Assembly (NCBI GenBank): GCA_023014335.1
Contig: JAECYW010000006.1
Span: 3,534,001-3,598,000 of the forward strand
DNA length: 64,000 nucleotides
Origin: Galerina marginata
Taxonomy: Eukaryota > Basidiomycota > Agaricomycetes > Agaricales > Galerinaceae
Direction: 5' to 3'
The position numbers were made by a program, and so were the translations under genes. Positions within the stretch are counted from its first letter, which is position 1. Each line of letters opens with the position of its first letter. The notes beneath the pieces were generated by a model. The model worked only from the letters and a program-made list of their open reading frames with translations, did not search any database and had not been told where the DNA came from. This document shows, piece after piece, positions 50,302-61,696 of the stretch.

Positions 50302-51842
50302 TCAATATGCTTCCCAACTTCCGTCGCCGCTCTTCTTGTTCCAAGTAGTGAACCGGAAGCCTCTGGCGAAAAGATACCCCGGAGCATATACCTTTGGCCC
50401 TGTATTTCCGGCATTCTCGACCACCACGTCTTGCCGTATATGGGACTTCATAAATTCCACCAAATAGGCAGCGGTCGCGAGCACCATTATGACTTTGCCG
50501 ATCAACTCGAGAACACGGAACATGGTCCATTCGACGTCACCGTTATCCTGCTTCGCTAGCCTTCTGTTTGTCGTCCACTTCCAGAGTCGAATCGGACTTG
50601 GTCCGGTGGCCGTCGAAGAGGCCGAGGCAATGCTGACGCTGCCGTCGTCGTTGTCGTGCACCTATCGATTTCAGTCATTATTATTCAAGCTCAAAATGAC
50701 CAGGAGAAAATCCTCACGGCTATGGTTTCCGCACCTCCCTTTTTGGCATGTCTTAAGGTCTTCAAGAGTTTGCCAGTCTTCCGTTCGAAAACGTAAACCT
50801 GCCCATGATCACTTCCGCCCACGACCAAATATGAATTGTCAGCAAAGACGACCCCCTTGGGCTGCGTCTTATCTGCCTCCCGAGTCGCGAATGTCCTGAT
50901 GAATTGTCCGGAGTCCATCTTGTAGATGTCGAAACCGTTCCCGACGTTGTCTACAACACACAACCTGCGTTCTGTGTCGACGGCCGCATTCCCGCTACGC
51001 TTCCTTTAGCCCATTTTTTATTAAGTCCTGGAAGCGACTCACATTTGGGACCCAAGCTGGTGCTTTGAGATGCTCTTGGCGTCTTTCCCACCGTACTTGT
51101 ATCTGAAATATATGAAGAACATCGACACTTTTATTCAGGCGATCGACTCACAATCCTCCGTCATACAGGCCGAACACGTAGAGGTCACGATCGACGTTGT
51201 TGTTGAAGGCCAGGGTCTTGGGTAGGATCTCTTTATCCTCTCCATAAGCCTTGGAATACATCGGAACAAGTTTTCGGCTGCTCGAATCGAATGTCCAGAC
51301 CTGAACGCATTTGTCGCGCGTTCCGGTTGCAATGCGGGTGGGACCATTGACAGAGGTATCGGCTGCGATGCTGACTATCTCACCGCCCCGGGCGATGCGG
51401 CAGGAATGGATGATCTCAAACTGGGCCTGCATTATTTGTTAAATCGTTTTGGTTTTCTACGAAAGCGCATTCAACGTACCTCTGCTGGGCGATGCTGGAG
51501 AAATACCAAGAATCCAAGGACATTTCCATAGCACAATGTATCGTACGTTTCGTTCTTTCGTGTGACCCAGCACACAGACGAAACCTGGCCCCTTTCATAG
51601 AAAGATTGCATTGGGGTGTCGATCTCACGACCGGTCTTGACGTCCCATACTTTCACCCCCTCTATGCCTACATGGTGTCAGCGCGCGAGTTAATGAACTA
51701 TTCACGAACACCTACCGCCACTCGCCAGGAGCTTGCCATCCCGAGAGAGGGCCATGCCAAATACGGGCCCACTATGCCCGCGGAAGGTGGCCACAAGCCT
51801 CGAGTTTCGTGAAAATAGTCCTTTAAGCCAGTTCAAGGACAT
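50302..51842 (-). CDS. WD40-repeat protein with a C-terminal membrane segment
   Basis: About six exons. It starts MSLNWLKGLFSRNSRLVATF; the first WD40 blade is GHSGPVFGMALSRDGKLLAS rejoined across an intron to GVKVWDVKTG. Further blades include ARGGEIVSIAADTS with CVQVWTFDS, LAFNNNVDRDLYVFGLYDGG, GFDIYKMDSGQFIRTF, and GQVYVFERKTGKLLKTLRHA with SPIRLWKW. A hydrophobic stretch VLELIGKVIMVLATAAYLVE near the C-terminus would anchor it in a membrane. All introns preserve phase, so the gene seems intact. The start is 279 bases from the divergent start at 52121. Its place among transposon-linked genes suggests it is cargo or an accessory gene, but no role is known. Confidence 0.8.
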
Positions 51843-52120
51843 TTCGAATACTTTGGCAGGTAGTGGTTAAGTGGGGTGGTGTTCAGTTCTAACGATGCAA
51901 GTTATTTCTTTTATACTTCGAGCGTTGGCTTTGCCCGCTCGGCCTCTTTGTCATAAACAGTTATTGCCGCGGTGGCGTGGTCGCGGAGATTTGTCTCCTT
52001 TGTCTCGTTCTACTTATAATACTGGTTCGCCTCCCATCGCCCACCATCCTCATTCACCCATACCCACCTACAACCTTTGACTTACTCCAACCCTTTAACA
52101 CACCAGTCTTCCCAATCCCA
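51843..52120. promoter_or_regulatory. bidirectional promoter region
   Basis: A 278-base gap between the divergent starts of the WD40 gene (51842, minus) and the Ser-rich gene (52121, plus). The 52121 side is pyrimidine-rich (ACCCATACCCACCTAC, CTTACTCCAACCC). It carries none of the hairpins seen in modules A-D. Confidence 0.5.
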
Positions 52121-52939
52121 ATGTCCCATCGCCCAATTATTTCTACTGGATGTTCTTTTGTCGACGTCCCAGCCATTTTTGAGCCTGGTGCTCCACCCGC
52201 CACCCGACCTATTCCTATTGCACAAGCCGAGGTCGGTCGAACGCAGACGCCAAACAAGTTACTTGCTCAAGAGGAAATCGGACCAGCACCCACCCGCAAT
52301 GGACGCAGCCAGGCACGCTTTACTCCCTATGTCAAGGATTCCCCAGCTCGAGGAGCCCGTTCCTCTCCCACTCGTCGTTCGGCAACTCCGTCTCCAAACA
52401 AGGCTGGAAAATCGCGCGATGCCACACCCTCTGATTCTGGTTCCTCGTCGTCTACGTCTGAGATCACTGAAGATTCAGACGATGAAGGCCTGATCCCTAA
52501 GCCAGAGGGTGAAGCTGGTCGACCCGGCCGTGGTGGTTACAATTTTGAGGAAGCCCTGGGTTGGACGAAGAAGGATTTTCAGAAACTCAAGGTTTGGGTC
52601 CTATTATCTGTCTTGCGTCCATTGATTCACTTTTTGAGTAGAAATTTATGAACGACACCATTGACACCCACCTGGACACCTCTAAGAAGCCTTCCATGCA
52701 GCCACAGCCTTCAATCAACACTGTACGGAAGATGGTATGTGGTTGTCATCCCTCTATACGATAGCTGATAATCAGCAATTCAGGCAATCGAGAAATTTCC
52801 AACCCTTAACAACTATGAGGACGTCTGGCCAGTGATGGACCTCATCCGCATTCGGCTTAAATATTCCCGTGGACAGGCGCGCAAGGCTGATGTTGGGGTT
52901 GCTAAAGTCGAGAAACGTTCGAGAAAGCATGGAAAGTAA
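52121..52939 (+). CDS. small Ser/Pro-rich protein with conserved C-terminal block
   Basis: Three exons: from ATG 52121 (MSHRPIISTGCSFVDVPAIF) through a basic and Ser/Pro-rich disordered region (SPTRRSATPSPNKAGK, then an acidic SEITEDSDDEG) to GYNFEEALGWTKKDFQKLK. A 50-base intron follows, then KFMNDTIDTHLDTSKKPSMQ, a second intron, and PTLNNYEDVWPVMDLIRIRL with a basic end (KRSRKHGK). No domain recognised. The C-terminal block looks folded and could bind DNA or a partner. It is divergently paired with the WD40 gene and convergent with the 53514 gene, with which it shares a 3' repeat. Confidence 0.7.
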
Positions 52940-53103
52940 CTCAATACTCCATGGTTTGCTCACGTGTTTCTCATTATAATCAGATTTTCCCATTGTATTT
53001 TCTCAGACATCCTCGCGTGTTTCTTGTATTTAGAACTGTTAGAACCAGCTCCTCCTTTTGCATTTTATACTTGGATGAGCTACAGGCTCGTGTAAATTAA
53101 GCA

Positions 53104-53380
53104 TTGAAGCCAAATTACAGCACTTTCAGAGCACAATGAGATTGTTGAATTTTTGGGCGGCGTGCCAAATGACATACGTCACGTGTCACGAGCAAATGGG
53201 TATCTAAAAAGGAAATTGCTGGACGTCGTCGCCTCGCAAAAAAAGACACAAATCTCATCACACTCTGAAAGCGCTGTAAAGCCATACTTGAAAATAAGAA
53301 GGAACAATTGACGATTGCGTTGGTGCTGGCAGTGTAAGCATTTGCACGTGACACGGAAATTGATTGCTCTATTCTAAACT
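53104..53380. repeat. shared 3' element (A/B blocks), partly palindromic
   Basis: Block A on the minus strand (53310 to 53212: TTTACAGCGCTTTCAGAGTG onward to CCAGCAATTTCC) is almost identical to plus-strand 61951-62058. Block B (53311-53377) matches the reverse complement of 62059-62120. The order of A and B is swapped between the two loci. A diverged forward copy of A (TTACAGCACTTTCAGAGCAC) starts near 53116, so 53104-53310 is an imperfect inverted repeat. Each copy lies downstream of a gene: 52121 on plus, 53514 on minus, 61063 on plus. Confidence 0.8.
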
Positions 53381-53513
53381 ATTCTAATTTCCAAGGTCAT
53401 CTCAATGGCGGAGGTGGGGTTAGAATTGAATTATATGTCATTAAAGCGAGCCCAAAAACAACACGAGATTATACAATATAAGATACAAATTAAGGCGGCC
53501 AAAGCGACAAGAT

Positions 53514-56500
53514 TTAATGCGACATAGGGGTAATGGTAAACGATGATGCTAGCGAAGATTGTAGATACGCCTCTGCCGCCTTGTTCATCTGGAAGACGAG
53601 CTTTGGTGCCTGCCTATTCTTTCGAATTTCCTGCCGCCATTGATGTGTAGTCAATGGCTTCGCTGTTCCGTCCAGTATGGAACCAACTCGGTTGATGTAC
53701 CAATCCTCGCATTCACGATTCCAATAACCGACATTATACCCAGTGGATGCCCATACATTAGCCCGAGGAAACCAAGAGCACATAGATGTCTGGGCTAATA
53801 AACAGCAGTGATTAGTCAGGTGGGAGGACAGCCAGTAATAGAGATACCTACCGCCCTTTCCAGTTGCTACTCTGTAGGTCCCACATATCAAATCCAGTTC
53901 CTCCTCCGAGAGTTGATCATCAACCATGGTCTCCTGCCCACTCATAAAAAGTATTTGCTCTCCTCTGCGTGCACTCGAGGAGGGACCGGCAAGAATATCG
54001 GAGTCTGGCAGGACATTCCTGGCCAAGCGAGCAATGATACCACCAAAGGAAAGGGCCCGACGACTGTTATGTTGAGCAAGTAAAAACGAGTCCCGAAGTG
54101 TTGCATATGCCGCGGAATCAGCACGGTCAAAGTTGTGCCCAGCTGACCGGTCCCCCAGGAGTGGGCGTTCCAGAGGTTGAGGCGGACGATGAGATGAGCC
54201 TGAGCAACGCTCAAAAGGAAGTAACGTATTAAATGGCATCCCTTGCTCCATCAGATACTCGGCGATGTCAATTGAAGAAGGTCCAAGGTCGCGCCGAATA
54301 CACTCCAAGGCAGTTATAGGCGGAACAGCAACCACCCACCGCGGATTCTCTACAGAGTCTGAGGCACGAGGGTGGAGGAGGCAGAGGACTCCGGTATGGA
54401 ACTCCTTGACTTCAATGGTAAGACACTTCGGCTCTAAATCCTTCAGCTGCTCGCCATTTGCAGGACTCAAGTCCCAGAACATCCCAGGAACATCATGGAA
54501 CGGACGCTTGGAATTGAGCAGAGCCACCAGGAAATCCGTTATAGGTCGGTGGTTGGCAGTCGACGAGGAGAGACCATATCCACCAACAGCATGGCAGACT
54601 GTTGTCCAGTGATTAAAGGGATTTTCGGCTTTATCAAAATATGGTGGGAGTCCATCATATGTAGTTTCATTGAAAGCGAAGCCATATCTATAGTAGACAA
54701 TATCCTCGATAGACTGAAACGGCGGCGGTGGGAGCTTAGTTTGCGTGGAGCGATTTACCGCAATAACGTCCTCCACTGAGGTGCGGAGAGGGTCATAGCT
54801 GTCGTCGTCGTCGTTTGTTGAACACGCAACACGAGCACCATTCGAATTGTACCCCCGTTCAGCCAGCGGCTCAAGTACCACATCAGGCGTTGTACGAGGA
54901 GGTGGAAGAGAAGCGTGTGATGTCACTGGAGGAGGCGCTGGAGGACATTGTGCCACACCTGGCGAGTGTGGTGCATTACTGACAAGAACTCTCGATGAAG
55001 AGCCACTGGAAGGCGAGACTCGCCCAGGAACCTCACGGTGGGGAAGGTACCGGGGATCTTCCACTGAGACCTCAGGTGGTGCATCAACTGACATATCAGG
55101 TGCCATTCTGGGAGGTGAAGAGGAAGCTGGAGGTGGCATCGGGAAAGAGGTGGTCGGGAGGTCTGCAGAGCAACCGAACTCGACAGACGGAGCGGCAATG
55201 TGGTTAAATTGAGAAGACGATAGTGAAACCTTCGGCGAAACGACAGACGATGGGTTGACTGTCACATCAGATGTAGCCTTAACAGGGGGAGATGATCTTT
55301 GATTCAATTGAGGTGCTCTTCGTTTTGTATTTATGGGCAATATTGTGGAAGAAGCATCCGATACACAATCGTCCTCGTCATCGGAATCGGACGGTAGGTC
55401 TGAGCAACAGTCCCACTGGTTTGAAAAAGCGTCGTACCTCCGCTGCGATTTACCCCACTCGAACCAGTATTCCTCAACCAAATCACGATTAAGAAGGGTT
55501 CTAATGCGAAATCCGTCAACGTCCTCCCAGCGATACACTCTGGCACCATTATTACCAGGTTTGTGATGATTCGCATTCGCGAGCTGACGATTCAATCGTA
55601 TCTGCCTCTCCTGCCTCGTTTCCTCTAAAAGGGTTCGTGCATTTTTCTCTTTATGACGCGCCAGAAATGCCCGTATTGTTTCCCCCGGTCGCTGACCGCT
55701 TCCAGGTATAACAGGAGGAAAGCCACCTGGGATTGACGAGGAGGGTTGATTGGGCGCAGATGAGGAAGAATGCTCGGGCGGGGCCGACAAGGGTGTCCAA
55801 AAAGGTGCTGGTTCCAAGTCTGATACCCAGGATTGCCGAGGTATCGAGAAAGGCGGTTTACCCCAGGAGAGCCAAACCGAGACATTGGCCTTGATTACGA
55901 TGGGTACCAGGTTGATCCACGTGCAATCGGAAATCTTGACGATTAATCCTATGCGGGACCGTTGGTCCACACTGAAATTGCCGATACCCGAATCATGAAG
56001 ACCCTGTATCCACTCGGGGTGTACTTCGACGCCAGCAGACTTAAACAACTCTGCTGTGGTTTGTAAAGGGCCCCTGGATGGGGGACAAAACCGGCAGAGG
56101 GCGATAAGGAAGGATAGATATCCCGAAAAGACGATAAAACCGTCAATTGAAGAAGTGACGGCTTCAAGAGCCGCTTGTTCAGAATCATGGGTATCGAAAT
56201 AGCCGTAGGAACTAGGATTTTGAGGGATATCCCAGAAGGGTCGAAAGTCAGGGTGTGTAGAAAAGAAAAGGGACGATAGCTTCGCCGCAGCATCGCGCAT
56301 GCCGTGCTCAAACCGCTTCCACGATTTGCAGGTGTTTCGGGGCAAATGCCAGTTATGAGCATCTTGCTCGATCTTGTATTTGTCAAAGCGACCCATCATA
56401 GGACCAAATAAGGGCGTTTTAAAGATGAACGCGGTATATGGGGTAGTCGGTGTTGCCCAAACGCGACATCGAAGTTCTTCTGGAGACGGCATTGGGCCAA

Positions 56501-56704
56501 GTTCAGTATCAAGGGGAAGCGGATCTGGCAAAGATTCTTGGTTTGGGGAGGTAAAGACATGGCCATCACACATCATCTGGTAGTTTGGTAAACGATCGCG
56601 AAAAAAGTATGACGCCGGTTTTGGGACATTTGATAGGGCTAGGCGGAGAGATCGAGGAGGTTAGAATTGATAAAGTAGTCAGATCAATGTGAGTACTTAC
56701 ACAT
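53514..56704 (-). CDS. large hypothetical protein of the mobile cluster
   Basis: About 1020-1040 residues. The long frame (ATG 56576) can be extended: an intron with GTAAGT to CCTAG ends (about 56647-56700) joins a first exon that contributes only ATG plus one base (56701-56704). The result begins MSLSNVPKPASYFFRDRLPN. It contains GYFDTHDSEQAALEAVTSSI, a hydrophobic block, a Pro/Ser-rich disordered middle (SPPRMAPDMSVDAPPEVS) with an acidic patch (SDLPSDSDDEDD), RVYRWEDVDGFRIRTLLNRD, RYDAFSNQWDCCSDL and C-terminal SMCSWFPRANVWASTGYNVG. An in-frame intron after ATGKG is likely. I do not recognise a domain; similar architecture is seen repeatedly near transposons in Agaricomycetes. Module C lies upstream. 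Confidence 0.7.
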
Positions 56705-57465
56705 AATTGAGTACTGTGAGATGGAGCTACAACCAGTTTATCTACACCAGAAAAGTCCTGGCCAATGGGACGCAAATTGCCTGAGCGAAGGAGAACTGTG
56801 TATGGATACAACGGTTCCAACTTGAGCACGTTTCGTTGTATGCAATACCAACAAAATGGCTAAGCGACGACGACGGATGCTGCAAGCGTTAGCCAACTTG
56901 AGCAAATTTCGTTGTATGGGATACAAACGAACTAAGCGGGCGACGACGGCGGGCACTGCAGCGGTAAGCGGGCACGGCTGAAAGAAAACGCAAAACAACG
57001 TGAGTAAGAGGCAAAACACAAAGAAATTAGACTAAAAACATCGACGCCAATGGCGCGATGGAGGCATACCTAGCAGTGTCAGTGGTGTGATGTTGGACTT
57101 GGTGGTGGTGGATTTGACGGAGGAAGTTGAACTGAGAATAGAAATGATTCGGGTTGATTGTTTGGCCACGAGGGTGTCGCCAAACAAAACGACGTGAACA
57201 TTTGGCCAAGTCCTCGATGCCTTCCCTTCCTACAAGCCAAGTTCATCTGGATCGCTCTGATGAACTGGCTGCATCTTTGACCGAAACCACCAAGCACCGT
57301 TCATCTGGACAGGTCCGATGAACGGATTTCCCTCCTCCAAACCAATGGTCGCTCTGGATTGGGTTTTACGTTGATAAATATCACTTGGATAGCTCTGGTG
57401 ATACTTATTCCGCACCACTGGTGCCATCGACAAACGATTATCACCTGGCCCTCTCCGGTGATGAT
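56705..57465 (-). promoter_or_regulatory. hairpin-rich leader module C (upstream of the 53514 gene)
   Basis: Class-2 hairpins lie at about 56793-56817 (GAAC/GTTC), 56823-56850 (degenerate) and 56908-56931 (TTCGT/ACGAA). They are followed by GCGGGCGACGACGGCGGGCA (56936-56955). The minus strand then has a probable 5'-UTR intron ending TTTCTTTCAG. Further out are the CATCGACGCC/GGCGCGATG hairpin (57039-57060) and TTGTTTGGC/GCCAAACAA (57158-57166/57179-57187). Four class-1 hairpins follow, at 57240-57266, 57297-57325, 57379-57403 and 57440-57462. Confidence 0.75.
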
Positions 57466-57564
57466 TCGAACTGTTAATTCATTCCATAGTCAAGCTTTAC
57501 AACAGGTATGTTTAATTTCTTCACTGTGTATCGCCTAAATACCGATTATTGTACCACCTCCTTC

Positions 57565-60500
57565 CTAAGCAGCTGATCCGCCTCTGCGTCGAAGTTTCCT
57601 GACATGGAACTCATCCTTTCGGATCTGAAGTTTGGCCTTTCCCTCATTCGACAGGGCAGCAAACCAGGTTTTCTCGTAGAGGGACTTAGGGAGCTCTGGG
57701 GCCGGTCCCCTTCGGGAATTCTTCCTTCCGTCCCGTATCCTCCTCCCTGGTTTTGCTCCCTTGTTGGGGAACAACTCCTTGTCCTTGCGCCGCTGTCGGT
57801 CGACGATCTCCAGCTCCGCCTCGATGTTGCGCCGCCACGGCATTGCCATGACGTAGTAAACTTCATTTCCGGCGTCATCCACGTCGCTCTCGTCCGAGCT
57901 CATACCCTCATCTCCAAGCAGCTCGAAATATTTCTCCATATATTCCCAGAGTTCGACATCTGGGTCTCCTCGCTCCTTTTTCCTCGCAATGGTCTTCCCA
58001 ATAATTTCGATGCGACGTGCGTATCTCTGAAAAAATGCGTCAGCTTCACCGAAGAAGAGGTATTGAAGCACATACACTAATCCGCCTCGATGTCGCGCGC
58101 CCAAGCTTTCCCACTTCCTTCTTCCTCGCGACCATTCTCTGTTCGACCTCGTTCACGGTTTCGATCTGCCCATCCTCCTTGACTTTTGGTTGGGCATCCT
58201 TCCAAACTGTCCTTGCACGTTGCACTTGGTCATAGATAAGGTCGCGAAGATAGGCCTCTGAGCGTTGGGGAAGCGATTCCCAGGCCTCAGTTTGCAACTT
58301 GGTGCGCATGAGGTCAACCATGAGGTCAAGCACTTGGACATTCCATTTAGACGAAATCTTTCCTCTCATGTCGATGCGAAGATCCGCTGCATCTGGCCCT
58401 GGACCTTTTCCGTCGTTGTAGAGACAAACAGCATCTTTCTCGGGTGGGTCGTGCAGAGCAAAATCTTCGAGAGCATCGACGCTGAAGCAGTCATCCCTGA
58501 CTTGTCGGGCGAGGTTCTATATTCCTTGTAAGTAATTCGCTGGCTAGATAAATCGAGAAATCACTGACGAGATAATTTTTCCTTTCAAAGGTCTCATCGT
58601 TATCCTTCTCCTCTTCCAGTCGGTCTTTCGCAGACTTTTTGCGAGACGCGCTGGTGGGCTTCTTAGAGTTCTGGGGACCTTTGGTGAATTTGGCCTTCCG
58701 GATCGATTTCCCGGTCAACCTTTTTGCAAGGTCGTTCATAACGTCGCCAATCATCGCCTGGAATTCTTCCTTTGTCATGCGTGACGATTTTTTGTTGCTG
58801 TCATCATCGTCATCGTCGTCGTCGTCATCGTCGTCGTCGTCGCCATTATCTTCCTCATCTCCTTCTCCACCGTCGTTTCTGCCCGTTTGCCTGCGTTTGC
58901 CGTGCCGTTTGCGGCGTCTCTCATATACGTCGTCCATTTCGACATCTTCATCGACGTGGTCATTATCGTCATCCTATTTTCTGTCAGCAACGCACGATAA
59001 GACAATAGAATGATGACACCCACAGAGGCTTCAACCAACACAGTCGATGTTTTGGCCCCCTCCTTGCGTCTAATCTCCTTCCAGTTGGCTCCAGCCAATT
59101 TATTGGCCGATTTGGATGGATTCTGTGCCTTGGATGATGTGGCCGAAGATTGTCCTCGTCCTGCATCTTCTTCAATGACTTCGTCTCCCATATGCGTATC
59201 GCTTTCTACTTCTTGATCGATATGGACAGCAGGCTGGCCTTCGGGACGTGCGTTCTGCGCGGATTGACCTGTTTGAGTTGTACTCTCAGGCCCCTTCCGA
59301 GAAATAATTATTTCAAGTCAAAGCAAATGCTCGAGTCACCTACTCGTTGCCCATGGAGTCGCTCGACTTTTTGTATCAATGTTGCCATTTGTTGCTCGCT
59401 ACTTGCCTGCATCAAGCATCAACTATCATGTTCAAGATTGGTTCAAGCCAGAGTATTCACCCGAAGACGCTCAAATCTGTCCTCCCACTCTTTCTTCAGC
59501 TTCTCAGCATCCGCTTTCCGTTCCTCCTAACCAGGTTGTCAATTTCCATCCGAGTATGGAACTATGATTAAAATTACCTCCATACACACGATTGCTGCCT
59601 TTGCGGCCTGTTCATGTCGTTCAGCAATGGCGACCGCATTCACAGCCTGTGCCTTCTCTCGCTACCGAGGCGTTAGTAAAGGCTAAGCCGAGAACTTTAA
59701 TTTGACTCACTTCAATTTGCTGGATTCTCGCCTCTGCTTCCGCCTCCCTTTTCTGGGCAAGCACCGCCTGTTCTTCCTTTTCCTTAGCTAGCTTAGTTGC
59801 TTCAAGAGCCTCAGCCTCCCTTTTCCGAGCAAGGGCCGCCTCTTTTTCCTTTTCCTTCCGTGCAAGCTCAGCGGCCTCAACCGCTCGTTGTTTATCATGC
59901 TGGCTGGAGATAAATTGAGATTGTCCGATCAAACTCAATGAAACACACCCTTATCTGGTCCAGTTTTAACTCCAAATCCTTTTCCCTCTCACTACTCTCC
60001 TTCAAGCTTGCTGTTCGCGCCTCCCATTGCTTTCCCATTTCTTGAGCACTCCTCAATACTGCTTGAGCATCGTTTGTCATCTCATCAAGCGCCGCTTTCT
60101 TAGCGTCCAATTCCCGTGTCCTCTTGTCTTCCCATTGACGTGCTTGCATTTCTAGCTCTTCCTGGAATTTTTCGATCTTCTTCGACTGCTCCTTTTGGAG
60201 CTCTTCTTGGAATACCCGCATCCGCGTCTCCTGTTGGAGGAGTTGCTCCTTTTGAGTCACTGTCAGCTGGTTGAGGACCCTATTTGCCGAATGCAATTTG
60301 TGGTTTGGTGGACCATCCCTTCTCATGCGCTTTGTGATTTCCTTGGATGGGTCAGATTAGAAGGTTCAGTGGAAGCCTCTCCACTAGCTTACCACTTCAC
60401 TGGAGCTGCCCCGCTTTTGAACCAACGGGTCAGGATCAGGAATAGTGTCATGATCAAGTCGGAATTTAAACGCAGTCCTGCTGGGTACGGTATTTGGCGG

Positions 60501-60719
60501 CGTGTCGTTCGTCGTATCCAGCTGCCCTGGCGCTCCAGAAGAGGAAGATATCATGACAGATTTCTGCGACGAAGCAGCAGGATCAGGAAGTTGTGCAAAG
60601 TTTTGACGAGGGGTAGTGACATCCATGTCTCTGTCGCTTTCGCTGTCGGTCTCGCACTCCAAATACTCCGTTTCGGCACCAGAGGAATGACCAGAGTTGA
60701 CTTCACTGGTGGGCGTCAT
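57565..60719 (-). CDS. coiled-coil protein with poly-aspartate tract
   Basis: About ten exons that keep phase. The N-terminus (MTPTSEVNSGHSSGAETEYL) is Ser/acid-rich. Next is a long coiled coil (NQLTVTQKEQLLQQETRMRV, ELARKEKEKEAALARKREAE, KREAEAEARIQQIE). A run of 14 aspartates follows (about 58798-58842), then KEEFQAMIGDVMNDLAKRLT and a folded-looking block with VLDLMVDLMRTKLQTEAWES and YLRDLIYDQVQRARTVWKDA. The C-terminal part is helical and basic, ending RKLRRRGGSAA. No enzyme motif. The start at 60719 leaves 343 bases to the divergent start at 61063, mirroring the WD40/52121 pair. It probably makes a structural or scaffold protein of the mobile cluster; function unknown. Confidence 0.7.
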
Positions 60720-61062
60720 TATCGTTCTGAGTGGCGTCGATAACCACTGGGTGCGTATGAATATACCCCACGATTCGAGAGGAATGAAAGGACTAGCCAC
60801 TGCTATCGGCACGTTGTCAATCTTAGTCATCATTGCCGTCCAATGGCAAGCCTCGCTGAGCAAAAACCTTTGTCTTTTTACACCTCGAGGTGTAACCGTT
60901 CTGGGACAGGACCCTATTCGTCGCTCGCCATTTATTAGAGGGCGACTTCGTAAATTCTTCCTCCATCCTCCTTTTCTTCGCCCACCATCTTCGCCCGCTT
61001 CTCTCTCCCACTTTCTCCGCCCACTTCTCTCACCTGCCAACCTTTACTCAACCACTTACAAC
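60720..61062. promoter_or_regulatory. bidirectional promoter region
   Basis: Gap between the coiled-coil gene (minus) and the small gene at 61063 (plus). The 61063 side is strongly pyrimidine-rich (CTTCTCTCTCCCACTTTC). The minus-strand frame continues upstream of 60719, so the coiled-coil protein could in principle start further out. Confidence 0.4.
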
Positions 61063-61696
61063 ATGGTCAATACTCGCACCTTCATTGCTCCCTCTCCCAC
61101 TGTAAGTCCGAATCTCTTTCATCATCTTGTGTATGCTTGCTAACTACTGTGCAGACCACCATCGTTGACCTTCGCGCTCGAATCTACCCTTCCGTTGTTC
61201 AAAGCACGCGAGGCGCTGCGCCTCGTCAGGTTAACGTCCCCACTCGGCAGGAAGCCGGTCCCACCGGTTATCTACACCGTTATCCTTTGGTGGAGAGCGT
61301 TATGCGTGACCCCCTCTCCCCCACTGTTCATTCCACCGACGTGCTCATCGTTGAACTCTCGACCCAAACGATGACGAAGTTTACCGTCTTCTATAAGCAA
61401 GACCACCGCCTTCCGACTTCGGCTTGCTTGAACGTTCTCCTCTTTGGCCTCGGCCCGGCCAACGCCACCCAGCTTCGCTCGGATGTCGTCGTTATGCGCA
61501 AAGGTGCAATGGGGCAGTATATCAATTTCGGGCACCGTGACAATTTGCTAGCTGATTGGTTAATTCCCCGGTAATTATACTCATTTATCAAAGGAAACCT
61601 GCATTTATGAGTATGTCTTTCAGATTTGCAAAGCACCCTACCGTCAACGTTCCTGTTGCATCCCTTCCCCCCGTTATCGTCATCCACAAGCAGTAA
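61063..61696 (+). CDS. small hypothetical protein of the mobile cluster
   Basis: Three exons, 176 residues or so. ATG 61063 gives MVNTRTFIAPSPT. A 51-base intron leads to TIVDLRARIYPSVVQSTRGA, then STDVLIVELSTQTMTKFTVF, RLPTSACLNVLLFGLGPANA and LRSDVVVMRKGAMGQYINFG. A last intron before FAKHPTVNVPVASLPPVIVI ends the frame at 61696. The alternation of beta-like segments suggests a compact beta fold. No family recognised. The shared A/B element follows about 250 bases after the stop. Confidence 0.7.

Noticed and set aside
58639..59013. Plus-strand poly-serine frame
   Set aside because: Antisense of the poly-aspartate coding tract.
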